Source of the DNA: Silene conica
Lineage: Eukaryota; Streptophyta; Magnoliopsida; Caryophyllales; Caryophyllaceae
Assembly: GCA_029255685.2 (NCBI GenBank)
Contig: CM055318.2
Span: 2,609,001 to 2,673,000 of the forward strand
Direction: 5' to 3'
DNA: 64,000 nucleotides
Under the pieces are notes generated by a model that saw only the letters and a list, made by a program, of their open reading frames with translations, did not search any database and was not told the origin of the DNA. A program made the translations under genes and the position numbers. Positions 23,031-34,547 of the stretch are shown here, piece after piece. Position 1 is the stretch's first letter, and the number at the start of each line of letters is the position of its first letter.

Positions 23031-23220
23031 TTTTTTTTTTTTCTTTTTTTTTTTGAAAGAAAACCGAGTTCGATTAAATTAAGTCAAGCTCCGCCAAACT
23101 AGTGACGGAGGTCGGAAAATCAGATACAAACACGCGTTCCTCCCCCGATTCCGTACAAAGTCTAGCAATCGAGTGGCCAACCGTATCAGTGAAGTGTGTT
23201 CACATCTTTCTTGCTTAGAT
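23031..23220 (-). mobile_element. LINE 3' end, 190 bp
   Basis: A poly(T) tract at the left marks the poly(A) tail of a minus-strand element. A 15 bp target duplication, TTTAAAATTGTTTTC, lies at 23016-23030 and 23221-23235. The minus strand reads the extreme C terminus of an L1 ORF2 RNase H (HFTDTVGHSIARLC, then VFVSDFPTSV and a stop). It is heavily 5'-truncated. It interrupts the upstream module of BAHD copy 2. Confidence 0.75.
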
Positions 23221-23765
23221 TTTAAAATTGTTTTCTTAGACACCTGAACTTTGTCATAATAATGAGGAGACTAATTTTAGTAGTAATAGAATATTTATGG
23301 AGATTCGGATTCCCTCAAAATATCTTAAGAATGGATTGTAACATTTTGAGTTCGAATTTCCTTAGATGATGGGACTTAAGCACATGTCCTTCAGTAGAAA
23401 TAACCCGTGAATTGAATTTACATGTTCCAGGGTGTTTAGCATGGTATTGTTGCGTGTCCGAGGAGGATCAAACCTCCTCATTATTAAAAAAAACTGTTCT
23501 AACATCACCAATACGAACTATTTTCGATCTTTCACAATACTCCAATGCATTCTATCGTTAGTTTTATACATTTACATTAATGTTTGTTTTTTTATCCATA
23601 TCTTTAGTTACATATTAATAAAAATTATAAGAAAACGATTTAAACAAGATGAGACATGGTCATAATAGACTAATACTACACTTCATTTTATCCTCCAAGG
23701 GATCATGCCCTTCCCCGGGTCTACTATGAGCCCGATCCGGAAGATAGCTCTAGTAAAAAGGTAAT

Positions 23766-23960
23766 AGTAAGTCTTGCTTGTGACGGGTCACCATTTATGA
23801 CGGATATTTTGTGAGATAAAATGGATATAAAATGAGTTAGTGGAGAAAGGGGACCACATAAATAGTGTCGAAGAGAGAGAAAAAATGGGTATTTTGTGAG
23901 AGGAAACGGTATCCGTCGCAAGCTTGCGACGGATATGTCTGTTGCAAATGAGAATTTCTG
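23766..23960. mobile_element. GTGACGG-family MITE
   Basis: The ends are TAAGTCTTGCTTGTGACGG and, reversed, a degenerate CACAAATTCTCATTTG-type end. The flanking duplication AAAAGGTAAT is at 23756-23765 and 23961-23970. It is a close relative of 11981-12174, sharing ATTTTGTGAGATAAAATG. Confidence 0.8.
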
Positions 23961-24321
23961 AAAAGGTAATATGGTAAGTTTTAATCCCTAGAAAAGCCTG
24001 ACCGATAATCCTGCAATAACCTCTTCTCACAAAGGCCAATACTTAGCAATAACAAGTCGTAGTTTTTTTTTTAAAATATGACCATTTTTAGTAAAAAGTG
24101 ACCAATTTTTTGACAATAAATACTGTTCACTTTGAAAAAATTATTTTTTAACCAAAAAAGTTGGTTACTATTTAACCAAAAATGGCAAGTGGTTCTATTG
24201 ATCGCACGTACGATCGTCTTAGACTATAATTTGTGACAAACAAATTGTTTTCTAGGAGACCAAGACTTAGTTGTTTTTTTAAGGAGAGTTGGAAGTTGCA
24301 ACTTTGTCATAATAATCAGTA

Positions 24322-24578
24322 CTCGCTCCATTCTTTTTATATCACCCAACTTTTGTTTTGACACTATTCACAATCGACTATTCAACGTCGGTTTTCTCTC
24401 AATCCGTTCACGGAAATATATTCATGTGAGATTTTTTTTGGATTGTCTTGATAAGAGGATTAAGAATATCAAACTTTTATAATTTTTAGTAGTATGTAGC
24501 TAAAGATATAATCAAAACAAAATGAACATCGACAAACGTGAATAATGAAATTGGGTGATATAAAAAGAATGGAGGGAG
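24322..24578. mobile_element. Stowaway-type MITE (Tc1/mariner)
   Basis: Nearly perfect 27 bp inverted repeats (CTCGCTCCATTCTTTTTATA and its partner ATAAAAAGAATGGAGGGAG) flank 257 bp. The TA target duplication is at 24320-24321 and 24579-24580. The matching modules of copies 1 and 3 have no insertion here. Confidence 0.88.
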
Positions 24579-25054
24579 TAATTGTTTTCTATCACTATTG
24601 TTAGCCACAAATCCTACAATAAGACGGTCTCACACCACAAGCTTATTGTCAGCCATTTACAAGCCTCCCTATATTCTCTCCGCCGGCAGAGTACGACATT
24701 CTCACACGTAGTAACTAAAATTGTTTTCTAAAAACCTAAACTTTGTCTTTAAAAATTACCAGTTTTTCGTAGGAGACTAATTTTAGTCGTAATAATTAAT
24801 TGTTTTAACATCACCACCACGAACTATTTCCGAACTTTCACAATATTCCTCCAAGAGACAAAGACATGGTCATAATAAAGACTAATATTAGGTTCATTTT
24901 TTTTTTCCACAAAGCCATGTTTTAAAAAATAATAAATCTCCTTATTGCGTATATTCGTTTAACAAAAACATGGGGTTTTAGAAAGGTTACGTGGCCCTTC
25001 ACCTAGATCAAAACCAATTATGATGGAACATTTAGTATATACAAATATACAATT

Positions 25055-25737
25055 CACAAATTCTCATTTATGACGGCTGATATTAATCACAAGCTTGTGA
25101 CGGCTGATTGAAAACCCATATGAAAAGATAAAGACAAACCATTTGAGATTCCCTATGTATCTTACTTCTTGTCTTAGGGCTCCCTTTGGTTTCGACTGAA
25201 ATAACACATGCATTGCAAAATTCCATGATTTTAAAAAAAATGGATTGCTTTGTTAACATAAATCTTGAAAAAAATATAGGAATTAAAACTTCTTATGAAT
25301 TTCCAATGCCTACCAGATGTAGTAAAATGCTTACCTACTTCCCCTTGATCGATCATTGGAAGTTCTGCGGAATTTAATTCTTACATGGGTAAGCAAACAC
25401 TTTTGTCAAACATCAGGTCTTGCTTGTGACGGGCTAATTCCGTCACAAGCTTGTGACCTTTCACAAAAAGGGAGATGGGACAAGGTGGGACATCTTCCAT
25501 ATGCTTTCCCACTCACCTCTCATGGATATTTTGTGAGAGGAAACGCTTGCGACGGATACCACCGTCACAAATGAGAATTTGTGTTTGTCAAATTCACCCG
25601 AATTGGATGTGGGAACTTATTTCCATGAATTGTAAATTCCTAGGAGAATTAATTCCTTACTTATTTCTATGGGTGATAGTTGACCCGTCATAACTCATAA
25701 GCTTGTGACGAATAATCCATCACAAGTAAGACCTATT
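25055..25737. mobile_element. GTGACGG-family MITE enlarged by nested insertions
   Basis: The left end is CACAAATTCTCATTTATGACGG and the right end, reversed, AATAGGTCTTACTTGTGATGG. A 10 bp duplication, ATATACAATT, flanks it (25045-25054 and 25738-25747). Its middle (about 25178-25680) is foreign sequence beginning GGGCTCCCTTTGGTTT, and inside that lies another family member (25411-25583). The nesting is three deep. Confidence 0.7.
25411..25583. mobile_element. GTGACGG-family MITE nested in another element
   Basis: It has the family ends GGTCTTGCTTGTGACGG and GTCACAAATGAGAATTTGTG. The 9 bp duplication TTTGTCAAA lies at 25402-25410 and 25584-25592. It is 173 bp long. Confidence 0.82.
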
Positions 25738-25747
25738 ATATACAATT

Positions 25748-26573
25748 ACATATAAATAAAATTGTATCTCAACTACTATAATAGTATTATACAATTAACT
25801 TATACTTTTCCGAGATTTTAGAGTTTAATTCGTTTATGTTTAGTGGCTGAGTGCAAAATTTTATTTAAAAACTCCACAAAAATGATTATACAACCAGATG
25901 TATAACAGTATCGTACAACCATGATGCATTTAATTGAGCTTATTTATCTATTTGTTGAGCTTTTAAATTATTTTGAGTTATATTTTATTTTTTTATAATA
26001 AAGTTAAAATATAGTTGAATTTATATATATTGTGTTTTAGTTGTATAATAATTTTTTAAACTCAATATTTTGTAAAGAAAATTATAATCTTTCCACTAAA
26101 ACTCGAAATTTCTATTAAAAAACTTAAAATATATACAATCAATTGTACATCTGGTGGTATAATCCACTCATTGATAAAACTTGGATTCTACGCTAGCAAT
26201 TGTAGATTAAATGGATTATGTATAAACCTATTAATACTGACTTGCTCCGAATTTGATTAGACCTTATTGTTATTCAATCTAAATGGTTCGTTTATTATCA
26301 CATACTGACCGTTATCTCCAAATAACTTGGCAACAGTCAGCTCAAAAATGTCCCGAATCGAAATTGACTTTCCCCCAACCTAATTTCAACCGAATTGTTG
26401 CAAACACAAAACAACTAGTACTGAATTGAGCTGACCCAAACCCGATAAATTGAGGCTCTTTTATAAAATTGACATCTTGCTGATTCCCTTGTCTATATAA
26501 GTGCTTATTACAAGATTAGAGCTTTTAGTAGTATCTCAATCTCTTTTAACTTTTATAAAAATATTCACAAAAC
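25748..26573 (+). promoter_or_regulatory. Proximal promoter block and 5'UTR of BAHD copy 2
   Basis: About 830 bp that aligns with 34548-35354 before copy 3 and is absent before copy 1. Conserved stretches include CACATACTGACCGTTAT (about 26300), AACTTGGCAACAGTCA (about 26325) and ACAAAACAACTAGTACTGAA (about 26406). A TATATAA box follows at 26494-26500, 80 bp before the ATG. Conservation between paralogues is expected from duplication and does not by itself prove function. Confidence 0.6.
26494..26500 (+). promoter_or_regulatory. TATA box of BAHD copy 2
   Basis: TATATAA lies 80 bp before the ATG, at the same spacing and context as in copy 1. Confidence 0.7.
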
Positions 26574-29500
26574 ATGAATTATCCTACAGAACCGAACGTA
26601 ACCATGATCGAATCAACCATGGTTAAACCTGCAAAAGAAACCCCGAAAGAAACAATTTGGCTAACAGACATGGATTTGCTAAGGCTCTCAATCTTTAGCC
26701 ATAGTCCAGTCTTCTACATTTATCCAAATTCAAACAATAATCCTATTTCTCAAGTTAACTCTACCCTTCTTAAATCGTCTCTTAGTCAACTCTTGGTTAC
26801 ATTCTATCCCAATGCCGGCCGGTTGAGCAAAAATGACGTGACCGGTCGCATTGAAATCGATTGCAATGCAAAGGGAGTCTTATTTGTCGAGATTGAAACG
26901 AGCTACAATGTTTCGGATTTTGGAGAGTTTATACCTAATGATATGATTAGAAAGTTACTCGTACCTGTATGCGACTATTCAGGTACTTCCTCCATTTCAA
27001 TCAATTCTATATATTTGTTTTATTCACGTTTGTCAATACTCGTTTTCTTTTCTTAATATCTTTAGTTAAGTATCGATAAAAATTATAGAACTTTGATATT
27101 CACCATGTACTCGGTAAGACAATATAAACAAGATTTCACATGATTATCTTTTATATTATATATTAGAAGTTGTGTCGAAGATTCACTCGACTTATGAATA
27201 GTGCCCATAAAGTAAAATGTATAGAACTGATTGGAATGAAGGAACTAATATGTAGGATGTTGTGCGAAAGGAGTGGCCTATGGGCATGCATGGCTATAAT
27301 AATAAGTTCCAGTATTTTCAATACCGTCCAATAGCAACTTCAAAAGTTTTTCAAATCGAGACTATATATATTACCGTCTAATTTGCTAGCTAAGTGTTCA
27401 CGTTCGAGTACAACCTACTAAAAAAACATTGTAATTCCAAATTAAACAATAAACATAAAACATCAGTAACACAATGGTTAAGTCATTAGACACCCTACAT
27501 GTAAAATCTCGGGTTCAAATATTACTGCGACAATCAATTTCTTCTAATTCATAATTGAAATATACTTCGCACATATCCACCCAGCCCCTCCTACTAAACC
27601 CCTAGAATTTTGATTTTTTATTTCATTTTTGGTAACGAGGGAATCCGTAGCCGTTACCTTTTAGTATGCACCGGGTAAACTCCCGGTATATGTGATAGCC
27701 TAGCCTGCAACCTTTTGGTGTGCACCGGGTAAACTCGCGGGTATATGTGATAGCCTAGCCTACAAACCACATACACCAGGTAAACCACCCGAGGGTGACA
27801 GACTCGAAGTCTATTTAGGCATGGACTCGGGCCAAGAATGCTCCACAAGATTTTGCTCTTGGAGAGGCTTGAACCCGAATCTCCTGAGAATTTCACCTAA
27901 GTTTTAACCACTAGACTCTACCCTTACGGACAACTCCTAAAAATTTTGTTCCCTTGTATACTACTTCGTATTTATCCATTGAATTAAACGATCTTGTATA
28001 AACATTGTGTAGCTGGTCTCATGAATATGCCACTGCTTATGGTGCAACTCACACGATTCGCTTGTGGCGGAGTGTCCATTGGGGTGGCGGCGCATCACTA
28101 TGTAGGAGACGGGGCTGCGGATATGCATCTTACCACTGAGTGGGCTAGATTAGCCAGGGGAGTTGGACTTAACATCTTACCAGACTTTGATCGAACTAAA
28201 CTTCTTGTTCCGCGTAACCCACCACAAGTCAATTTCAACCATCCTGAGTTTGAACCGCCCCAACCAGTTATCGACGACTTCTCTAGTAAGTTATCGACTA
28301 TTCATTTTGCGAAAATATTTTATAACTTGTATACCTAATTCAATTATATGGTTGCCTTGAAAAATACATGGGAAGTGGAAATTCCCATAAAGTGCAAATT
28401 AGAGAGTAGTTTGGTTGCCCTCTTTTTGTAAAAATGGGGGAAGTGTCACTTCCCATGGAAGTAATTTCCCGCATAAATGGGGGAAGTTGCTTACCGACTT
28501 CCCAGTTCCCATGATGTGTTGAAGTTCCTATGGAAGTGAATTTCCACATTGGCAACCAAACAATTAGCAAATTTCCATGAATTAGACGAGGGGCTTATTG
28601 GCTTATTTCCCATAAATTTGTATTTCATGGGACGTTGTAATTCCCGCATCAATCAAACGACCCTTTAATTAGCTAAAAATATTAGATGAGCACGTACTCG
28701 AACATAGAAATGTTAACTCTATATATTATCCTAAAATAGGTGCGAATTTAAGAAAAAAATCTAGGGTTACCAATAAGAGATTTTGTAAACTTAATATCAC
28801 ATTTTAAATGTAAATAGCTAATATTTCTATACTAGTGCTGTGCTTAAGCTCATCTAATGTTGTTAGCTAATTAAAATATAGTTTCAGGCGAGTTAACATT
28901 TCCAATGACAAGTTTTAGTTTATTGTAGTCCTATATAAATCTCGAACAATATTATATTTTGAACGATAAGTTTTTCCAATGTTACTCCGATACATTGCTT
29001 AACTGCCGTGTCGCGTGTCAGACACGTGTCGGTGTCCGACACGACACAACACAGCAAACTTCAATTTTTGACCACAAAATAGGAAAATTTACCCAAAATA
29101 GCCGTGCCAGACACGCCGACTCGAGTCGGCGTGTCTGAGTAATACCGAGTTTTTCAACCTGGCCAAGGTATATCAGTATGTACACGATTCGTTATAGGCT
29201 TATAGGAGTTATATAAAAGTAAATTAATGATTGAGACAGATGAAAGACTTAATATTTATCAATAAGTTTTCTCGAGAAACTGTCTCACTATATTAACGAG
29301 AGAAACAACTAATAAATACCCTACAGGCGATTTCCAACAAATTGAGGAAACAAAAGTGGGACTCTTCAAATTTTCACAAGACCAGATTACCGCCTTAAAA
29401 CAACAGGCAATGCCAACATCTGAGGACAAACATCGGTACAGCACGTTTAATGTATTAGCAGCCCATGTATGGCGCTGCGCCCTGAAAGCTCGCAATGTCG

Positions 29501-29988
29501 ATCCCGACACTTTCATCAAGTTTTCCACACTAGTGAACGGACGTTCAAAATTCAAACAAGGCGATGTACCAAAGGGGTATCTTGGTAATTACGTATTTAA
29601 CACGACTTATTTTGATAAATGTGGTGAAATATTGTCTAAACCGCTAGGGTACGTCGCAAGCAAGGTTCTTGAGACCGTAACAAAAGTCGATGAAGAGTAC
29701 ATACAATCGGCCCTCGATTACCTTAGCCTACAGCCTGATGTAATGGCTTTAGCCAGCGGACCTCATCTATCGAGGTGTCCTGATTTTCAAGTGAATTATT
29801 TAAAAGGATTACCGTTTTATGACGTGGATTTCGGGTGGGGTAAACCCAGGATTTTTCGTCATGGTGGGCTCGGGCATGAAGGTCGCACTTATATCATGCC
29901 TAATGAAAATGGACAGTACTTGCTCCTGTTTATTAATCTGTTCGCTAGTCATATGGAGCGTTTTGAGAAAATTATTTATGATTTTTAA
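26574..29988 (+). CDS. BAHD acyltransferase, HCT/HCBT-like, tandem copy 2 (3 exons, 447 aa)
   Basis: The exons are 26574-26982, 28013-28285 and 29327-29988, with lengths and phases identical to copy 1, for 447 aa. HYVGD (165-169) and DFGWG (395-399) are intact. Like copy 1 it has Ser371 and Asn384 where shikimate HCTs have Arg and Thr. About 22 residues differ from copy 1; several cluster around the catalytic motif (VAAHHYVGDGAADMH here, LASHHYVGDGAADAY there), which could tune the acceptor pocket. Intron 1 carries a SINE and intron 2 two MITEs. With its own TATA box and the long promoter block shared with copy 3, it looks like an expressed gene. The best-known relatives are carnation HCBT (anthranilate acceptor) and HCT. 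The acceptor here is unknown. Confidence 0.92.
27613..27935 (-). mobile_element. tRNA-derived SINE in intron 1 of copy 2
   Basis: Read on the minus strand it starts with a tRNA-like head with an A-box-like TAGTGGTTAAAACT and B box GGGTTCAAGCC. It then has GAGTCTGTCACCCTCGGGTG and a body that ends T-rich at the left. The target duplication is CCTAGAATTTTG / CCTAAAAATTTTG (27601-27612 and 27936-27948). A 55 bp stretch of its body (GCACCGGGTAAACTC and on) is tandemly duplicated. Copy 3 lacks it. Confidence 0.78.
28347..28668. mobile_element. MITE in intron 2 of copy 2
   Basis: About 320 bp is present here and absent from copies 1 and 3. The ends are imperfect inverted repeats: TGGTTGCCTTGA at left and GGGTCGTTTGATTG, reversed, at right. 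The inside is rich in GGGAAGT/ACTTCCC inverted words. The exact borders are uncertain. Confidence 0.55.
28977..29147. mobile_element. hAT-like MITE in intron 2 of copy 2, with GTGTCGGACAC palindromes
   Basis: It is bounded by an 8 bp duplication AGTTTTTC (28969-28976 and 29148-29155), which is a single site in copy 3. The imperfect inverted ends share TTACTC(C/A)GA(T/C)AC. The core has CGTGTCAGACACG and ACGCCGACTCGAGTCGGCGT. Related pieces lie at about 41395-41490, 45235-45290 and 48865-48955. Confidence 0.72.
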
Positions 29989-31816
29989 TAAGATTATGAA
30001 GAAGCAGTCCGTCTTGTTTGCGATCCACCATCCCTCCTCACTCGTCGTCATACTTGTAAATTTACTCAACGTTATAAGCTTGTGATAGATTTAGCTCATC
30101 ATAGATGAAAATTTGCGATGAAAAACGACAACAAAGTACCAAGTATTATGTTTACATTATGTGCATCACAAATTTTATTTGTATTGTAATTATATTAATT
30201 AATAAGTGCATACGGATTATGAACGATATTATGTTTATATTCTGAGAATTGATGGACCGATTTTATTCTTGCTACATAATAATTTCTGGACTAATTTAGG
30301 TCCGTAAAGTGCGTGAATACTCGGTAAATCTGACCTGATTCGTTCCTAAAATTACCCAAAAGAGTGACCATTACAATACTTGACCTCTACGTTGGCCCCG
30401 AACTGACCAAATCCGACCCCACCTGATATACGTTAAGACACAAAATGACTCGGTGTAAGTAATTTAAGTAAAATCCTCATGGAAAATGTCTCAGCGATAC
30501 GGTTTGACTTTGTTTAATCTGAAAATAGATTAGCCTAATTAGGACATCCACAATAGATGAGTTTATAAAGGTGTGAGTTTATAAAGGTGTTGTTACATGA
30601 CATACCACCAAATTAACAAACATCTCCATTAACAAATACATACTAATAGACAAAGCTTTTAAAGGTTCATATTATAAGACCCACATAAAATTGTCCAATT
30701 TTTCCCCTCATATATATAGTATAATCGTTATATTTTGTCAAATTTGAACATTTTGACTTTTCTTTGTTTAAATGAGCGCACAAAGTCGCGGATTAAAATC
30801 GAATCCTGGCTTCATAATTAAAGTAAAAGGGTTTCTAACACTTGAACTGACTCTTGTACTCGAACATTTTGACTTCTAAGAACCACTACTTGTCATGTAG
30901 GGTCAACCTACAAATCTATATACAATCATGTAACAATTCTCATCTATGAATTTCAAACCGTGACAATAAAAGGTCTGTAAACAAACTTCTAAAAAGTATA
31001 CAAACAATTGTTAACAAAGCTTTAAAATGGAACTATTTTAATCTTACAGCAAGTCTTCCTTATAACGGGTATAGCCGTCAAAAGTTTGCAAAAGCTCACA
31101 TCCTATTCATATGGGTTGATAAAACAAAACAAATTGCTACTCCTAGACAATCTGCGTTTTGTTTTATCTATCTCACATAAGTAGTACTCGACCCGTCACA
31201 AATTTACGATAAATATGTCCGTCACAAATCAGAAATTTATATTAATCTTATTGTACATTTTCTATCATGGTCGGAGTAAGAGAACTCATACCACTTGCTT
31301 TTAGGCGGTTTTCGAAACCCAAAATGACCCAATTCCACCTGTTTATGAGGTCTAAGTCTAATTATTAATGAATAAAGTACGAGGTTAGTCGTAGTAATAT
31401 AAAAATAATAAAAGTTAGTTGAAAGTAGTCATTAGCGCAGCCTGACCAAATCCAGCCCACCATGTTCAGTCTCTCAGCAAGCAGCCAAACCTATGGTCCA
31501 CCTATTTAGTATATATAAAGAAAATACAAGGGTCCACCAACTCACTCCGCCCTCGGTCGTCCTCCACCCACCACAGGCATGACACGGGTCAAACATTGTG
31601 TTAGCTAATCCCACCCCTCCCCCTTGCCAGGCCCGAGCCTATTAGCCAATGAGTCCGGCCCGGCTTCAAGTCAACTCAACAAAAAAAAAGTTTTTGTAGA
31701 AAGCTAATATGATAAATTTTACGATTCAAAAGAGTCTGACCAATAATCTTACCCTGATCTCTTCCCAGGAAGACCACGACGTTTTCATAATAATAAGTAA
31801 ATAGATTAGTTTCTAA
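29989..31816. other. Region between copies 2 and 3
   Basis: The first about 520 bp (to 30510) is the downstream flank shared with copies 1 and 3. A fragment at about 30545-30720 resembles a MITE (GGACATCCACAATAGATG). A GTGACGG-family MITE sits at 31047-31241. No reading frame looks genuine. Confidence 0.5.
31047..31241. mobile_element. GTGACGG-family MITE, degenerate
   Basis: It starts CAGCAAGTCTTCCTTATAACGGG and ends GTCCGTCACAAATCAGAAAT. The 9 bp duplication TTAATCTTA lies at 31038-31046 and 31242-31250. It is 195 bp, the same length as 23766-23960 but more diverged, so probably older. Confidence 0.72.
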
Positions 31817-32137
31817 GAGCATCTCCAGTGGACAGCTACAACACGTTGTAACTTGATTTCTCAATACGGTTTTTAAGCTATTTTGCTCTTCGGCTATATA
31901 TCGCTCCAATGGTTAGATACAACATTTTCTAATATTATGGGTCCCACAATAAAAAAAAATTTCAATCATAAACTTCACCTTTTATTTTATTTTTATTTTT
32001 TTTATAGTTAGCTACATGCTTGGTAGAGCTACAATCATAAGCTATATAAATATTTCCTTACTCCAATGGTAAGCTACTTGCTTACTATTTTATAAATATT
32101 GCAAGCAAATTCCTAAAGCAAATCATTGAGGATGTTC
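31817..32137. mobile_element. Tourist-like (PIF/Harbinger) MITE in the upstream module of copy 3
   Basis: It starts GAGCATCTCCAGTGG and ends GAGGATGTTC, inverted at the tips. The 3 bp duplication TAA lies at 31814-31816 and 32138-32140. The host module word TTTCTAAGAGACC is restored when it is removed. A relative in the opposite direction lies at about 61866-62167. Confidence 0.78.
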
Positions 32138-32396
32138 TAAGAGACCAAGACTTTGCAATAATAATTAACTAATTGTTTTCTGAAGGAGAGTTGGAAGTTG
32201 CATCTTTTTTCATATTAGTTATTGTTTTCTATCATGAGCCATTTTCAACCCTCCCCTATATTCTCGCCCCCGGAAGACTTAGGGCATTCTCATGCCGAGT
32301 AGTATTTAAAATTGTTTTCTTAAACACCTGAACTTGGTCATAATAATTAGGAGACTAATTTTAGTCGTAATAGAATAAATGTTTTAATATTATCAA

Positions 32397-32524
32397 CAGA
32401 TAGTCTTGCTTGTAACCGCTTCAGAGTCATTCTTCCATTTGTCCATCCACTTGCTCTCTTACTTGCTTTTTGTGAGATGTCACAAGCTTGTAACAGAATA
32501 ATGTCTCACAAATGAAAATTTGTG
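32397..32524. mobile_element. GTGACGG-family MITE, short
   Basis: The ends are TAGTCTTGCTTGTAACCG and CACAAATGAAAATTTGTG. The 9 bp duplication TATTATCAA / TATTACCAA lies at 32388-32396 and 32525-32533. It is 128 bp. Confidence 0.75.
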
Positions 32525-32840
32525 TATTACCAATATAAACTATTTTCGAACTTTCACAATAATTCTAATGAATTATATACATTTATTTTATACATATATA
32601 TTTCAATCTTCGTATGTTCTTTCATATCTTTAGTTATATATTACTATAAATTATTGAAAAAACAATCCAAACATCTCACATAACTATCTACACAGTATTA
32701 TGTTATATAAAACAAGTCATATCAGAAATTTTTCTTACATATGAAATAAAGGGAGTAATAATTAGGAGACAAGAATTTCATCTTCCATAAACTCTGTCAC
32801 AATATTTTATCCTTCGAGAGATAGAAAACATGATCATAAT

Positions 32841-33577
32841 TATGGATGACAATGGATATGATACGGATGGGATGGAGCCACATTCATATCCATATCCATT
32901 TAATTTATCGTGAGTCATATGACTTATATCCCACCTATATTTGTTTAATTTTTTTTTCATCCATCCATATACATATCCATATCCACCGGGTGAAGTGGGC
33001 ACCCGTTACATATTTTCACGCTTGTGAAATTTAAAGGCGATATATCAAAAACATACACAGAAAACAAAAAAAAATAAAAGCGTACATTATCAAATACATT
33101 CGGGTTACATATTTTTTTGAAAAAATGGAACATAATTCTAAATCTTGTTTAGCGACATACTTCCTCCATTCATATCCAACCTACATATATTCCTTTTTAA
33201 TCCATTCATATCTACTCTACCACTTTCCTAAAAAAGAAAACAAAATGACTAAACTACCCTTATAGAAACCATTTATCTACATAAAATGTCACTCCATGGC
33301 CCACCTATAATCCAATATCACACATTTAAATTAATAAAAAAATATCTTACACACTTCCAAATTTACCTTTAATAATTTTTTAATATCTTTCTTAATATTT
33401 GTGCAAAAAGCATATATGCGCTTTAGATATGAACGGAGGAAGCATAATTTTACAACCCACCCTAATTTTTTTTAAAAAGCATCATCCATATCCCACCCAT
33501 TTAATTTCGGGTGAATGGATATCCACCGGATCAGAGTGAGATTGTCATTCCTAATCAGAGTGAGACTGCCATTCCTA
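32841..33577. mobile_element. MITE with 8 bp duplication, itself hit by a Stowaway
   Basis: The ends are TATGGATGACAATGG and, reversed, TTAGGAATGGCAGTC. The 8 bp duplication ATCATAAT lies at 32833-32840 and 33578-33585. It is rich in GGATATGGAT words. The end motif (TCATTCCTAATCAGAGTGAGA) is locally duplicated at the right. An insertion at 33160-33442 splits it. Confidence 0.65.
33160..33442. mobile_element. Stowaway-like MITE nested in 32841-33577
   Basis: The inverted ends are CTTCCTCCATTCATATC and GATATGAACGGAGGAAG. A TA precedes it and CA follows, consistent with a mutated TA duplication. It is 283 bp. Confidence 0.75.
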
Positions 33578-34317
33578 ATCATAATAGAATAATACTACGT
33601 TCATTTTATCCTCCGCAAGACCCTGGCCTCGCCCGGGTCTAGTCAGATGAACCCGGCCATAAAACAGCTTTTAAGTAAAACAGCAAATGTGATAAATTTT
33701 AAGCCCAAAAGAATCTTTCTAATAATTCTACGCTAACCTTTCTCACAAAGGCCAATACTTAGCATTAATAATTCGGTAACTCTTAGGTGAGACGGTCCCA
33801 TTATATAAAAAAAACTCATTTATTAGTACTACGTAGTAAATGAATATATTTATTATAAAATAAACTATTTTAAGATATAAAACCGTCTTATTCTAAAATT
33901 TGTGATAAATAATAAATTGTTCTCTAGGAGACCAAGACTTTGAATAATAAATAATCAGTAATTGTTTTCTTATCACTATTATTAGCCGTTTTCAAGCCTT
34001 CCTATATTCTCTCCGATGGCAAAGTACGACATTCTCACACGCATTGTCTTAATAATCACAATTAGGAGACTAATCCTAGTCGTAATAATTAATTGTTTTT
34101 AACATCACCACTACGAACTATTTCCTTACTATCACAATATTCCTGCAAGAGACAAAGACATGGTCATAATAATAGACTAATACTAGGTTCATTTTTTCAC
34201 AAAGTCATATTTTAACATGGATAGTTCGTCTCAACAAAAAAATGGGGTTTTAGAAAGGTTAAGTGGCCCTTCACCTAGGTCGAAGCCAATTATGATGGAA
34301 CATTTAGTATATACAAA

Positions 34318-34538
34318 ACACAAATTATTATCGAAGACGGACGCTATTCGTCATAGGTTGAAAAATAAATAGTGTCTCTCTCACAAATTACAACTTGTAA
34401 GTGACATGACCCATGAAAATGCTTCATTTTCTTCCACTTGTCTTTCCACTTACATTATGAGAGAGATAGCATTATGAGGGAGATACTATCTGTCTTCACC
34501 TTGTGACGGATAGTATCCGTCTTCAGCAAGACTCTTTG
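34318..34538. mobile_element. GTGACGG-family MITE upstream of copy 3
   Basis: The left end begins ACACAAATTATTATCGAAGACGG and the right end, reversed, AAAGAGTCTTGCTGAAGACGG. The 9 bp duplication ATATACAAA lies at 34309-34317 and 34539-34547. It sits at nearly the same position as 25055-25737 does in copy 2, but the two are independent insertions by their different duplications. Confidence 0.75.
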
Positions 34539-34547
34539 ATATACAAA

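Larger units (their letters stand above)
22916..24321 (+). other. First upstream module of BAHD copy 2 with insertions
   Basis: Landmarks match the modules near 4800 and 32200: CCCGGAAGACAAGGGCATTC (about 22972), CACCTGAACTTTGTCATAAT (about 23241) and GAGACATGGTCATAATAGAC (about 23651). A LINE end and a GTGACGG MITE are inserted, and about 23290-23480 is an extra sequence absent from copy 3. No gene is seen. Confidence 0.5.
32138..34317 (+). other. Upstream modules 1 and 2 of BAHD copy 3
   Basis: The first module (to about 33610) has CGCCCCCGGAAGACTT (about 32263), CACCTGAACTTGGTCATAAT (about 32325) and AACATGATCATAAT (about 32827). The second (33900-34317) has CTAGGAGACCAAGACTTTG (about 33924) and CCTAGGTCGAAGCC (about 34273). 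The same order precedes copy 2. Three MITEs interrupt the modules and are listed separately. No gene is seen. Confidence 0.55.

Noticed and set aside
27994-28338. Exon-size BAHD frames as separate truncated genes (also at 7084 and 36211)
   Set aside because: Each joins its neighbours through GT-AG introns with matching phase and gives a normal 447 aa protein, so these are exons.
28163-28360. Alternative-frame ORFs inside BAHD exons
   Set aside because: Shadows of the true coding frame.
32778-33034. Frames rich in His-Ile repeats
   Set aside because: They translate the GGATATGGAT-type repeats of a MITE.
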